From assembly GCF_900445235.1 (NCBI RefSeq), contig NZ_UFSM01000001.1, positions 4,107,501 through 4,171,500 on the forward strand: 64,000 nucleotides of DNA, read 5' to 3'. The stretch comes from Aminobacter aminovorans. GTDB taxonomy: Bacteria > Pseudomonadota > Alphaproteobacteria > Rhizobiales > Rhizobiaceae. Below the pieces are notes generated by a model that did no database searches, was not told where the DNA came from, and saw only the letters and a program-made list of their open reading frames with translations. The position numbers were made by a program, and so were the translations under genes. Of this stretch, positions 52,766-61,688 are shown piece by piece (position 1 is the stretch's first letter; every line of letters begins with the position of its first letter).

Positions 52766-54007
52766 ATGTCCGCAAAAACTGCTCGGTCTGCATCCGAGCA
52801 ATCGCTCCATGACTTCAGCAAGGCGATAGATCGGTCAGCTCTCAGCACCCTCAAGTGGGAGATGGAAATCGACCGACTGGGCGACAAAGACCTTTTCTCG
52901 TTTGGAACCGCTGATCTGGATTTCCGGTCGCCACCGGCCGTCGTCGAAGCGCTGCATCGTGCGGTCGAAGCCGGCCATTTTGGTTATCCCCTGAGACGAC
53001 CCAGCTACTACGACGCGGTCACGGGTTATCTGAGCAGACGTTTTGGATGGCAGGTGGAGAAGACGTGGATCGACGCGTGTGTCGCGATTTATCCATCGAT
53101 GCACTCGATTATCATGGAACTGACCCAGGCCGGCGACGAGATCATCTACCAGCCACCCGTCCACCACGTTTTTGCGGAGATCGTGAAGGCCAACGACCGC
53201 GTGCCCGTCGCCAATCAACTGATCAATCGCGACGGCACATACGAGATGGATTTTGCCGGGCTTGAGGCCTGCATTACTGACCGAACAAAGTTGTTGTTGC
53301 TCTGCAGCCCGCATAATCCGGTTGGTCGGGTCTGGGCTCGCGACGAGCTGAAGGAGCTGGCACGCATATGCTCCGAACGCGGAGTCATCGTGGTTTCCGA
53401 CGAGGTCTACAGCGGGATGCTGTATGAGGGAACGGAATTCACACCCTTTGCTGCGGTTTCAGAATGGGCTGCGATGAATTCCTATTGCCTGTTCTCACCA
53501 AGCAAGCCCTTCAATCTCACCGGACTGAAGCACTCCATCGTTGTCACCCCGAACCCGGTCCTGCGGGATGCCTTCCGGCGCGGCTTGCTGCGCGCCAATC
53601 TACAGTATGGCGGCAGCGCACTTGGATACGCCGCTGCCGAAGTGGCGTTCCGGGATTGTGACGACTGGAGCCACGCGCTGATGCACCATATTGCCGGCAA
53701 TCACGCATACGTCACGGATTTGATCCGGTCATTCCTGCCCGAGGTCACGGTTCCGGTCGCCGAAGCAGCATATTTCGCCTGGCTGGATCTCTCCAGGCTC
53801 AACACGCCGAGGGCTGTCTATGAGCCGCTGATTGAAAGGCAGGCGAAGCTCGTCGTGACCTACGGCGAGCCGATGGGGCCTGGTGGAGAGAACCACATCC
53901 GCATCAACCTCGGCACTTCGAGAACGATCCTGGAGGCGGGCATGCGACGGCTGCTCTCCGTACTCGTTCCACTTACCGGACGTTCCTTTGATGAAAGCGC
54001 TTGCTGA
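52766..54007 (+). CDS. MalY/PatB-family pyridoxal-phosphate C-S lyase or aminotransferase
   Basis: 413 residues, fold-type I PLP enzyme. PLP lysine is in SPSKPFNLTGL, Asp in VVSDEVYSGMLY, Asn in LCSPHNPVGR. The MalY/PatB subgroup cleaves cystathionine, cysteine conjugates or related thioethers. The N-terminus (LKWEMEIDRLGDKDLFSFGT, ADLDFRSPPAVVEAL) fits this group. Downstream of a polar amino-acid importer it would process the imported compound, probably S-containing. AAGGAG precedes the ATG. Confidence 0.88.
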   Translation: MSAKTARSASEQSLHDFSKAIDRSALSTLKWEMEIDRLGDKDLFSFGTADLDFRSPPAVVEALHRAVEAGHFGYPLRRPSYYDAVTGYLSRRFGWQVEKTWIDACVAIYPSMHSIIMELTQAGDEIIYQPPVHHVFAEIVKANDRVPVANQLINRDGTYEMDFAGLEACITDRTKLLLLCSPHNPVGRVWARDELKELARICSERGVIVVSDEVYSGMLYEGTEFTPFAAVSEWAAMNSYCLFSPSKPFNLTGLKHSIVVTPNPVLRDAFRRGLLRANLQYGGSALGYAAAEVAFRDCDDWSHALMHHIAGNHAYVTDLIRSFLPEVTVPVAEAAYFAWLDLSRLNTPRAVYEPLIERQAKLVVTYGEPMGPGGENHIRINLGTSRTILEAGMRRLLSVLVPLTGRSFDESAC

Positions 54008-54194
54008 TGGCAAGCACAGCAGAGACGCGTCTCGCAGCCCTCCCTGGGCATTGAATTGCCGGACCTCCGACCGCAGTGGCGACGGCGCATCTCGCCGCCG
54101 TTGCCACCTTACCGTTCGATCCAGATTCGCCGCCGGTCCGCTGGTCAGGAGGCACGCAGGCTGCCGACGATCAGCTTGGAGCTGACCGGTGCGG

Positions 54195-54278
54195 GGCTGA
54201 AAGCGGCCTAACCGCTTTCAGCCTGACGAAGCGGCCATTCGGCATCGCAAAGGTCGGTTGCGTAGGACCGACCTTTGC
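54195..54278. terminator. Two perfect hairpins between convergent genes
   Basis: GGCTGAAAGCGG/CCGCTTTCAGCC with loop CCTAA (54195-54223), and GCAAAGGTCGGT/ACCGACCTTTGC with an eight-base loop (54247-54278). A third arm-like copy CGACCTTTGCG follows at about 54282-54292. No T run, so bidirectional end-protection or a repeat element is possible. No gene is supported in 54008-54375. Confidence 0.6.
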
Positions 54279-54375
54279 ACCCGACCTTTGCGACGCAAAC
54301 TCCACGGAAAATTCAGCGCGGCTGGTGTGCTCGCAAAACTCAGTGCGACTTCGTTCCGGTTTTCGATGCGATTTG

Positions 54376-55302
54376 TCAGCGCAGTCTCAGAAGGTACTCC
54401 AAGCCCTGCGTGAAGCCACGCGGCGCGACGGTCAGGTGATCCTCGTCGTCCAGGACCGCCGACTTCAAGTGCAGGTTCGGATACTTGCGGCTCTGCAACG
54501 CTGCTTCCAAAGCCCGGTTGTCGGCGACCATATCTACCGTCTGGTTGTAGCGCCGGTCGCCTTTGCGCTGCGCTTCATAGGCGCCGACATAAAGATAGAC
54601 CTTGGCCGGCAGGTCCTTGTTCTGCGTGGCGTAAGCCGTTTCGAGCTTCAAGGTGTGGCGCTTGTCGTACCATAGAGAGGGGCTACCGAGGATATAGCCG
54701 CTAAACAGGCCAGGTTCGGTGAACAGTATCTGTGCGCCAAGCAAAGCGCCGTAGGAGTGGCCAAGGAAGAGCGATCTGGCGGGATCGGTCCGATAGCGGG
54801 CGGCGATAAATGGTTTCACCTGATCACCCAGATATCGCTGATAGGCCCGTCCCTGCCCATGGATCGCACCGGCTGGTGCGCTCCTCGGACCGTTCGACGT
54901 AGGGGTGTAGTCGCGCTGACGGCTGACCTTGCCATCCTCGCCTTTTCCATAAGACAAACCGACAAGAATGAACTCCTCGATCCGGGGTCCTTCGACGTTC
55001 AGGCGGCGGCCGATCTGCCGGATGATCGGGAAAGCGTAGTCAGCATCGGTGACGTAAAGCACGGGGTAGCGCCGCTGTGGTTCCTTCGCATAGGACGGCG
55101 GCAAGGCGACGAAGACCTGGTAGGCGCGACCGGAAACCGGATCGGGCACATCCCACACTTCGCTATCGATGATCTCGTAGGCGCGCCCCTCTCCCAACTG
55201 AGCTTTTGGAGCCGACTGGGCGTATGTGAGCGTCGCACCACCAGGGACGCTGAAGCCGGCGATGACAGCTATCAGCAGGGCATTCAGAAGACAGCGTCGC
55301 AT
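54376..55302 (-). CDS. Secreted alpha/beta-hydrolase (esterase D/IroE-like family)
   Basis: 308 residues with a signal peptide (LLNALLIAVIAGFSVPGGAT, then YAQ). Hydrolase features are YQVFVALPPSYAKEPQRRYP, LYVTDADYAFPI and the nucleophile elbow FLGHSYGALLGAQ; a late DDEDHLTVAPRGF supplies the His region. Closest by pattern to putative esterases of the enterochelin/IroE type, so siderophore or peptide esters are possible substrates in the periplasm. No siderophore genes nearby. ATG 55300-55302 with GGAG 7 bases upstream. Confidence 0.85.
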   Translation of the reverse strand: MRRCLLNALLIAVIAGFSVPGGATLTYAQSAPKAQLGEGRAYEIIDSEVWDVPDPVSGRAYQVFVALPPSYAKEPQRRYPVLYVTDADYAFPIIRQIGRRLNVEGPRIEEFILVGLSYGKGEDGKVSRQRDYTPTSNGPRSAPAGAIHGQGRAYQRYLGDQVKPFIAARYRTDPARSLFLGHSYGALLGAQILFTEPGLFSGYILGSPSLWYDKRHTLKLETAYATQNKDLPAKVYLYVGAYEAQRKGDRRYNQTVDMVADNRALEAALQSRKYPNLHLKSAVLDDEDHLTVAPRGFTQGLEYLLRLR

Positions 55303-55451
55303 GTGAAGTCTCCGCGCGTAGGGATTTTTATGGTGTCGACCACTAATGGCGTACCCGCGCGGCATTAAGACTAAATTTTTATCGAATGGATTCGTACTTA
55401 ACTAAACGTAAGGGCTGAGATTGATGGTTTCGGCTTTCAGCCAGCCAAGCT

Positions 55452-55497
55452 GTAATCTGTCCGTAATCTGTCGCAAAAATCCCGAAACCTGCGACAG
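55452..55497. promoter_or_regulatory. Tandem GTAATCTGTC direct repeats and inverted repeat
   Basis: GTAATCTGTC occurs at 55452-55461 and again at 55463-55472, an 11-base spacing typical of OmpR-family operators. The second copy overlaps an inverted repeat CTGTCGCA/TGCGACAG (55468-55497). It lies about 150 bases upstream of the secreted hydrolase start. The wider gap 55303-55827 holds no supported gene. Confidence 0.5.
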
Positions 55498-55827
55498 ATA
55501 TGATTCAGGATGACAGGGACCTACATGGGCCGCTGTGGTCGTCTTCGTCTCCTGTCATCGAACGGACGCAATCGGTCGGCTGCAGAATGGCCGCTTTCAT
55601 GTTGCGCCGTTCGGTTAACGATGTCTCGACCGGTAAACTGCAAGGCGTCAGCGAAAGATGGCGCAATCTGCCAGACGCTTTCTCGATGTCGGTCAAGCAG
55701 CGGCACGAGCCGGCGTATCTGACCGGCCCCGGCGGGGCGACATAGCGTCTGCTCCCCAACAAGCGAGCAGCCAATTCCGCGCCATCGCCCAACCGGCTTC
55801 GATGCGGCTGCGGCTGTGGGACGGCCC

Positions 55828-57933
55828 CTACGCCGCCCTCACCCAGACCTTGTTGTCGTGCACGGCGGCACCGCCATAAGGTGCGGGGGCGTCGGCGCCG
55901 GTCAGCACGTTGATGCCTTCGCCGCGCTCATGGTCGGAATTCGGCCAGATGCCTTCGGCGATGACGACGCCGCGCCTGATCTTGTCGAACAGGCGGGCAT
56001 GCAAAACGACCTCGCCGCGCATGTTGCCGATCTCGACGCGGTCGCCGGTGGTGATCCCGAGGGCTGCGGCGTCCTCGGAATGGATCAGAAGTTCCGGCCG
56101 CCCCTCCTTTTCGCGCGACACCGGCGTCTCGGCGAAGGTCGAGTTGAGGAAGTTGCGCGCCGGCGACGTCGCCAGGCGGAACGGGTGCTGTTCGTCCGCC
56201 ACCTCGATCAGGTCGACATGATCGGGGAATTCGGGCAGCTGCGCGACCGGGCCGAAGATGCCCATGCTGCGCGGCGGCTTGTTGGGTGCGGCACCGCCAT
56301 TCCATTGCGGCTTGAAGCGGAATTTGCCGTCGGGATGGCCAAAGCCCTTGAGGAAATGGGCGCTGTCGAATTCCGGCTGCATGTCGGCCCATTTCTGGTC
56401 CTTGAAGCTGTCGAAATTGCCGAGGCCCTTCTTCTCCAGCATGACGTCGATATGCTGGCGTTCGGTCATGCCGAAGCCCGGCATATCAGACACGCCAAGC
56501 CGCTTGCCCAGCTCCTCGATTACATAGTGGTTGGTGCGCGGCCCTTCCGGCGGGTCGATCAGCTTCGGCCCCAGCGTGATGTGCTGGTTGCCGCCGCCCT
56601 TGTAGATGTCGTCATGCTCGAGGAACATCGTTGCCGGCAGGACGACGTCGGCGAGCTTGGCCGTATCGGTCATGAACTGCTCGTGCACGGCGGTGAACAG
56701 GTCGTCGCGCAGCATGCCCTTGACCACCAGCCGCTGCTCGGGCGCGACATTTGCCGGGTTGGTGTTCTGGATCAGCATCGCGGTCACAGGCGGGCCGCCA
56801 TACAGCGCGTCCTCGGCATTGGTCAGTACCGGGCCGATGCGCGAATGGTCGAGATAGCGGATGTCGGGGTCGCGGAATTTCGTGCCTTCGAGCAGCTCGC
56901 CATTGAGCTTGAAGATGCCAGAATTGGAATGGAAGGCGCCGCCGCCCTCATATTGCCAGGCCCCCGTCACCGCCGGGATCGACAGTGCGGCATGCATGTT
57001 GATCGAGCCGTTGCGCTGGCGCGAGAAGCCGTAGCCGAGGCGGAAGAAGGTCTTTTTGGTGGTGCCGACGAGCCGGGCAAAGGCTTCGATCTCCTCGACC
57101 GACAGACCGGTGATTGCGGCCGCCCATTCCGGCGTCTTGTCGGCGAGATGCGCTTCCAGCCCCCTGGGGTCGTCGGTGTATTTTTCGAGATAGGCGCGAT
57201 CGGCCATGCCGTCGCGGAACAGCACATGCATGACGGCGCAGGCGAGCGCGGCGTCGGTGCCGGGCTTCAGCACCAGCCCCATGTCGGCCTGCTTCAGCGT
57301 CGCCGTCTCATAGATGTCGATGACGACGATCTTGGCGCCGCGTTCCTTGCGCGCCTTGATCGCATGGGTCATCACATTGACCTGGGTGACCACCGCATTG
57401 GTGCCCCAGATGACGACGCAGTCCGACTTGCCGATCTCGCGCGGATCGGTGCCGCGCAGCGCACCTGTGCCCATGACATAGCCGGTCCAGGCCAGATTGG
57501 TGCAGATCGAGCCGAAGAAGCCGGAATATTTCTTGGCGTGGCGCAGCCTCTCGATGCCGTCGCGCTGCACCAGCCCCATCGTGCCGGCGTAGAAATAGGG
57601 CCAGACGGTCTCCGAGCCGTAACGCTCCTCCGCCGCGATGAATTTTTCGGCGACGAGGTCGAGCGCTGCTTCCCAGCTCGCTTCCTTCCAGTTGCCGTCG
57701 CCCTTGGCGCCCGCGCGGACCAGCGGCTTCAGCAGCCGGTCGGGATGGTGGACGCGGTCGGCATAACGGGCGACCTTGGCGCAGATGACGCCTGCCGTAT
57801 AGCTGTTGGACTTGGCGCCATGCACACGCCCGATGCGCTTGTCGTCGAGCAGCTCGACCTCGAGCGCGCAGGTCGAAGGGCAGTCATGCGGGCAGGCCGA
57901 ATGGCCGATCCTGATCTTGGCGTGCTGGTTCAT
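55828..57933 (-). CDS. Molybdopterin oxidoreductase (formate dehydrogenase/BisC-like superfamily)
   Basis: 701 residues. N-terminal [4Fe-4S] motif SACPHDCPSTCALEV with a fourth Cys in GVICAKVARYADR, then the Mo-bis-MGD domains (TMGLVQRDGIERLRHAKKYS, KSDCVVIWGTNAVVTQVNVM) and a molydopterin-binding C-domain (GITTGDRVEIGNMRGEVVLH). No Tat signal, so cytoplasmic. The physiological substrate is unclear; related rhizobial proteins are annotated only as molybdopterin family. It has no accessory subunit genes beside it. Confidence 0.88.
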   Translation of the reverse strand: MNQHAKIRIGHSACPHDCPSTCALEVELLDDKRIGRVHGAKSNSYTAGVICAKVARYADRVHHPDRLLKPLVRAGAKGDGNWKEASWEAALDLVAEKFIAAEERYGSETVWPYFYAGTMGLVQRDGIERLRHAKKYSGFFGSICTNLAWTGYVMGTGALRGTDPREIGKSDCVVIWGTNAVVTQVNVMTHAIKARKERGAKIVVIDIYETATLKQADMGLVLKPGTDAALACAVMHVLFRDGMADRAYLEKYTDDPRGLEAHLADKTPEWAAAITGLSVEEIEAFARLVGTTKKTFFRLGYGFSRQRNGSINMHAALSIPAVTGAWQYEGGGAFHSNSGIFKLNGELLEGTKFRDPDIRYLDHSRIGPVLTNAEDALYGGPPVTAMLIQNTNPANVAPEQRLVVKGMLRDDLFTAVHEQFMTDTAKLADVVLPATMFLEHDDIYKGGGNQHITLGPKLIDPPEGPRTNHYVIEELGKRLGVSDMPGFGMTERQHIDVMLEKKGLGNFDSFKDQKWADMQPEFDSAHFLKGFGHPDGKFRFKPQWNGGAAPNKPPRSMGIFGPVAQLPEFPDHVDLIEVADEQHPFRLATSPARNFLNSTFAETPVSREKEGRPELLIHSEDAAALGITTGDRVEIGNMRGEVVLHARLFDKIRRGVVIAEGIWPNSDHERGEGINVLTGADAPAPYGGAAVHDNKVWVRAA

Positions 57934-57969
57934 GGCGCCCTTTTACCCTGATGTCGGCTTGCCGTGTAG

Positions 57970-58113
57970 GGCCAGTGCGCCCTCACCCGGCCTCCACTTC
58001 GTTCGGCCGACCTCTCCCCGAGGGGAGAGGAGGTTTGCAAAGTTGCCGCTCGCTCTTCTCCCCAACGGGCAGAAGGTGGCCGCGCAGCGGTCGGATGAGG
58101 GGGCCGCAGCCGC
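57970..58113. repeat. Intergenic palindromic element with CCTCTCCCC-GA-GGGGAGAGG core
   Basis: A near-perfect hairpin (58011-58030) inside a longer mosaic with TCACCCGG and CGGTCGGATGAGGGGG ends. This type is widespread in rhizobial intergenic DNA; only one copy is seen in this window. Confidence 0.6.
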
Positions 58114-59991
58114 CTACTCGGCGACGCCTTCCTCATATTCGGCCGACATGGTCAGCCACTTTTCCTCGTTCTGGGCGAGCTGGGCGCCGAGCTGCGAACG
58201 CTCCTTGGCCAGCTGCGTCGCCGTCGTCGGGTCCTTTTCATACAGCTTTGGATCGGCGAGCTGGTCCTCGATGCCGTCGATGCGCTTGCGGATGCGGTCC
58301 ATCAGCGCCTCGGTGGCGCGGATTTCCTTGGCCAGCGGCTCCATCGCGGCGCGCCGCGCCGCGGCCTCGCGGCGCCTGTCGGCCTTCGACGCCTTGTCGG
58401 CCTCGCGCTCCTTGCGCCGGTCGCCCGACACGCCGGTTACCAGCGTCTTGTAGTCCTCGAGATCGCCGTCATAAGGATTGACCGCTCCATCCTTGACCAG
58501 CCACAGCCGGTCGGCCGTCGCCTCGAGCAGGTGGCGGTCGTGGGAAATCAGGATGACGGCGCCCGGAAACTCGTTGAGCGCCATGATCAACGCCTCGCGG
58601 CTGTCGATGTCGAGGTGGTTGGTCGGCTCGTCGAGGATGAACAGGTTCGGCCCGTCAAAGGCCGAAAGACCCATCAGCAGCCGCGCCTTCTCGCCACCGG
58701 ACAGGTCCTTGGCGGCGGTGTTCATCTTTTCGGTCGGCAGGCCGAACTGGGCGACACGCGCCCTGACCTTCGATTCAGGCGCCTCCGGCATCAGCCGGCG
58801 GACATGCTCATAGGCGTTTTCCTCGGGCCGGAGATCGTCGAGCTGGTGCTGGGCGAAGATCGCCACCTTGAGCCCGGGCGCGATCGTCACCGAGCCGGTC
58901 TCGGCCTTGAGCCGGCCGGCCAGAAGCTTGGCGAAGGTCGACTTGCCGTTGCCGTTGGCGCCGAGGAGCGCGATGCGGTCGTCGGCGTCGATGCGCAAGG
59001 TCATCTTCTTGAGGATCGGCTTGTCGGCCTGGTAGCCGACGCTGACGCGGTCGAGCGCGACGATCGGCGAGGCCACGGTCTTGACCGGCTCGGGGAAGCT
59101 GAACGGGCGCACATTGTCTTCGATCAGTGCTGCGATCGGCTTCATCTTCTCCAGCGCCTTGATGCGCGACTGCGCCTGGCGTGCCTTGGACGCCTTGGCG
59201 CGGAAGCGGTCGACGAAGGACTGCAGGTGCTTGCGGGCCGCCTCCTGCTTGACGCGGCCCTTTTCCTGCAGCTCGCGCTGCTCGGCGATCTGGCGCTCGA
59301 ACTGATCGTAGCCGCCGCGCCAGAAGGTCATCTTCTTCTGGTCGAGATGGACGATCGAATTGACGGCGCGGTTGAGCAGGTCGCGGTCGTGGCTGATCAG
59401 GAGCACGGTGTGCGGATATTTCGAGACATAGTTCTCGAGCCACAACGTGCCTTCGAGATCGAGATAGTTGGTCGGCTCGTCGAGCAGCAGAAGATCGGGC
59501 TCGGAAAACAGCACGGCGGCAAGCGCCACGCGCATGCGCCAGCCGCCGGAGAATGACGACGCCGGCCGCTTCTGCGCCTCGTCGTCGAAACCGAGGCCGG
59601 CGAGGATGGTGGCGGCGCGGGACTCGGCCGAATGGGCGTCGATGTCGGCAAGGCGGATGTGGATCTCGGCGATGCGGTGCGGGTCGGTGGCGCTCTGCTC
59701 CTCGGCGAGAAGGGCGCTGCGCTCGACATCGGCCTTGAGCACGATGTCGATCAGCGGCTCCTCGGTGCCGGGCGCTTCCTGCGCGACCTGGCCGATACGC
59801 GTGTTCTTGGGCAGGCTGATGCTGCCGGTTTCCGAGCTGAAGTCGCCGGTTATCGCCTTGAACAGCGTCGTCTTGCCGGTGCCGTTGCGGCCGACCAGGC
59901 CGGCCTTGGTGCCGGCAGGCAGGGTCAGCGACGCGTGGTCGAGAAGCAGGCGTCCGGCAATGCGGAGGGAAAGGTCATTGATGATGAGCAT
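58114..59991 (-). CDS. ABC-F family ATPase (EttA/Uup-like translation factor)
   Basis: 625 residues with two ABC domains joined by a charged linker. First Walker A GRNGTGKTT and signature FSGGWRMRVALA; second GANGNGKST and LSGGEKARLLMGL. No membrane segment. The end is a coiled coil (KEREADKASKADRRREAAAR; LAKERSQLGAQLAQNEEKWL), as in Uup. ABC-F proteins bind the ribosome E site or act in translation quality control or antibiotic protection. The start at ATG 59989-59991 matches family alignments; a longer frame to 60045 lacks support. Confidence 0.92.
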   Translation of the reverse strand: MLIINDLSLRIAGRLLLDHASLTLPAGTKAGLVGRNGTGKTTLFKAITGDFSSETGSISLPKNTRIGQVAQEAPGTEEPLIDIVLKADVERSALLAEEQSATDPHRIAEIHIRLADIDAHSAESRAATILAGLGFDDEAQKRPASSFSGGWRMRVALAAVLFSEPDLLLLDEPTNYLDLEGTLWLENYVSKYPHTVLLISHDRDLLNRAVNSIVHLDQKKMTFWRGGYDQFERQIAEQRELQEKGRVKQEAARKHLQSFVDRFRAKASKARQAQSRIKALEKMKPIAALIEDNVRPFSFPEPVKTVASPIVALDRVSVGYQADKPILKKMTLRIDADDRIALLGANGNGKSTFAKLLAGRLKAETGSVTIAPGLKVAIFAQHQLDDLRPEENAYEHVRRLMPEAPESKVRARVAQFGLPTEKMNTAAKDLSGGEKARLLMGLSAFDGPNLFILDEPTNHLDIDSREALIMALNEFPGAVILISHDRHLLEATADRLWLVKDGAVNPYDGDLEDYKTLVTGVSGDRRKEREADKASKADRRREAAARRAAMEPLAKEIRATEALMDRIRKRIDGIEDQLADPKLYEKDPTTATQLAKERSQLGAQLAQNEEKWLTMSAEYEEGVAE

Positions 59992-60084
59992 GGCGTGGCG
60001 GTTTTGGCCGAGAGTTGCCGATATGGCAAGAGCGCGCCGCGCCATTAGCGCGGACGCATGAGGGAAAGGGCCGCTGCCTGGCGA

Positions 60085-61353
60085 TCAGGCGAAGGCCGGC
60101 CTGTGGCTGCGGTGCAGCGCTTCGCCTGCGATCTCGCCTGTCGCATCGATCGCCGCGCCGTCTGACCTTGCAGGCGGCGGCGCGGCGTGGCCGATGGCAA
60201 ACAGCACGGCACTTCCGGCGGCCAGCATGGCAAACAGCATGAACATGCCCTGCCCGCCAAAGGCGCCCAGCGCCAGGCCGCCAAACAGCGGGCCGATGAA
60301 ATTGCCGACCGAACTCAGCGAATGCGCGCCGAAATAGGCGCCGCGATTGCCGTCATTGGAGATCCTGTCGACAAGCACATATTCGGCCGGCACGACCAGC
60401 ACCTCGCCGATGGTGAACAGCACCATGAAGCCGATCAGCATGGCGGCGTCGGTGGAGACGGCAAAGCCGAGTTCGCCGCCGAGGAACAAAAGGCAGCCGA
60501 GCACCATCGCCCGCAACGGCCCGATCCTCTCGATCACCAGACGCGCCGGTGCTGTGGCGAGCACCACCACGGCGGCGTTGGTGGTGACCAGCCAGGCGAA
60601 GATCTTCATGCCGTCTGCGACATTGGTGGTCAGATATTGCGACAAGGTCACCGACCACTGGCCATAGACCGCCATCAACAGCGTGCCGCCGCCGACATAA
60701 AACAAAAGCCGGCGGTCGCGCAAAGCGGCACCGAGCCGGCGCAGCCCGGGCGCCTGTTGCAGCGTGGCCTGTCCGGCGCGTTCGGCAAGCGCTGCCGGCA
60801 CGACAGCGAAGATCGCCGCGGCAAAGACGAAATGCACAATGCCGGCAATGACGAAGGGCAAGGGCGAATTGGCGCCGATGGCCAGGCCGATCATCGGCCC
60901 GACCGCCCAGCCGGCATTGATGACGAGATAGCGCCACGAAAACATATTGAGCCGCAACTTTTCAGGCGCCGCATCGCTCATCAGCGCCCGCGACACCGGC
61001 TCGTAGACCGCAGCCGACACCGACGAGACGATATGCGCCAGCGCAAAGGCCGCGACCGATTGCGCCAGACCAAGGCCGACGAGGCCAAGCCCGGCAAACA
61101 GAAGTGCCGTCACCAGCACCACGCGGCGGCCGATGCGGTCCGAAATGGTGCCGGCAAACGGGCTTATGGCAGCGCCGAGCAACGGCCCGGTGCCGATCAG
61201 CACGCCGATCCATGCCGGGCTCAGGCCAAAATCGCCCTGCAGGCGGATGGCCAGGAAGGTCAGGCTCATGCCCCGGGCGATCGCCACCATGCCGGAACCG
61301 GCAATGAGCAACAGCACGATGGCCTGGCCGGTCTTGTCGCCGAATGCGCGCAC
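60085..61353 (-). CDS. MFS transporter
   Basis: 422 residues with about 12 membrane helices. MFS motif A is GTISDRIGRRVV in the first loop. The start is uncertain: GTG 61351-61353 puts the first helix (QAIVLLLIAGSGMVAIARGM) close to the N-terminus, as usual, and has AGGA 9 bases upstream; a frame extends to 61461. The substrate is not predictable; the family includes sugar efflux (SetA-like) and drug exporters. It is read leftward, separated from the ABC-F gene by about 90 bases. Confidence 0.85.
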   Translation of the reverse strand: MRAFGDKTGQAIVLLLIAGSGMVAIARGMSLTFLAIRLQGDFGLSPAWIGVLIGTGPLLGAAISPFAGTISDRIGRRVVLVTALLFAGLGLVGLGLAQSVAAFALAHIVSSVSAAVYEPVSRALMSDAAPEKLRLNMFSWRYLVINAGWAVGPMIGLAIGANSPLPFVIAGIVHFVFAAAIFAVVPAALAERAGQATLQQAPGLRRLGAALRDRRLLFYVGGGTLLMAVYGQWSVTLSQYLTTNVADGMKIFAWLVTTNAAVVVLATAPARLVIERIGPLRAMVLGCLLFLGGELGFAVSTDAAMLIGFMVLFTIGEVLVVPAEYVLVDRISNDGNRGAYFGAHSLSSVGNFIGPLFGGLALGAFGGQGMFMLFAMLAAGSAVLFAIGHAAPPPARSDGAAIDATGEIAGEALHRSHRPAFA

Positions 61354-61541
61354 GGAGGTCGATCCTGAAAAAGAGATGGCCTGAAACGAGGCAGGCTGCC
61401 GGCGCCCGGAGCGGGCAGAGCCACCATTGCCTCGTCTGGCCGATATCGTGATCGAAAACAAGGCAAGTCACGTTGCCCAGACGCACCTATCCGATGATCC
61501 AGACAGCTCATGACAAAGACCGGTCATTACAACAACCGGGG

Positions 61542-61609
61542 CGTCACACGTACCGGGTCGTCACACGTACCGGGTCGTCATACGTACCGGGTCGTCAGAG
61601 GTAGCGGGC
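61542..61609. repeat. 17-bp tandem repeat, four units
   Basis: CGTCACACGTACCGGGT at 61542, 61559, 61576 and 61593, the last most diverged. No spacers, so a minisatellite. It lies between the MFS and secreted-protein genes; nothing else is seen in 61354-61631. Confidence 0.85.
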
Positions 61610-61631
61610 CGGCTGCCGGCTGGAATCGAAA

Positions 61632-61652
61632 CGGCCCGCAGATCGCGGGCCG
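61632..61652 (-). terminator. Terminator-like hairpin after the secreted repeat protein
   Basis: Perfect stem CGGCCCGC/GCGGGCCG with a five-base loop, followed on the minus strand by TTTCGATTCC. It lies about 37 bases downstream of the gene's stop. Confidence 0.65.
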
Positions 61653-61688
61653 TCCGAATTCTTTGCCTGATGTCAGCTTTGGCTGACG

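Noticed and set aside
55816..57951. Long plus-strand frame across the molybdopterin oxidoreductase
   Set aside because: The minus strand carries all expected cofactor motifs; the opposite frame is His/Asp/Arg-rich nonsense typical of high-GC shadows.
60187..61368. Long plus-strand frame over the MFS gene
   Set aside because: Antisense to clear membrane helices; its His/Arg/Gln-rich composition is an artefact of the opposite codons.
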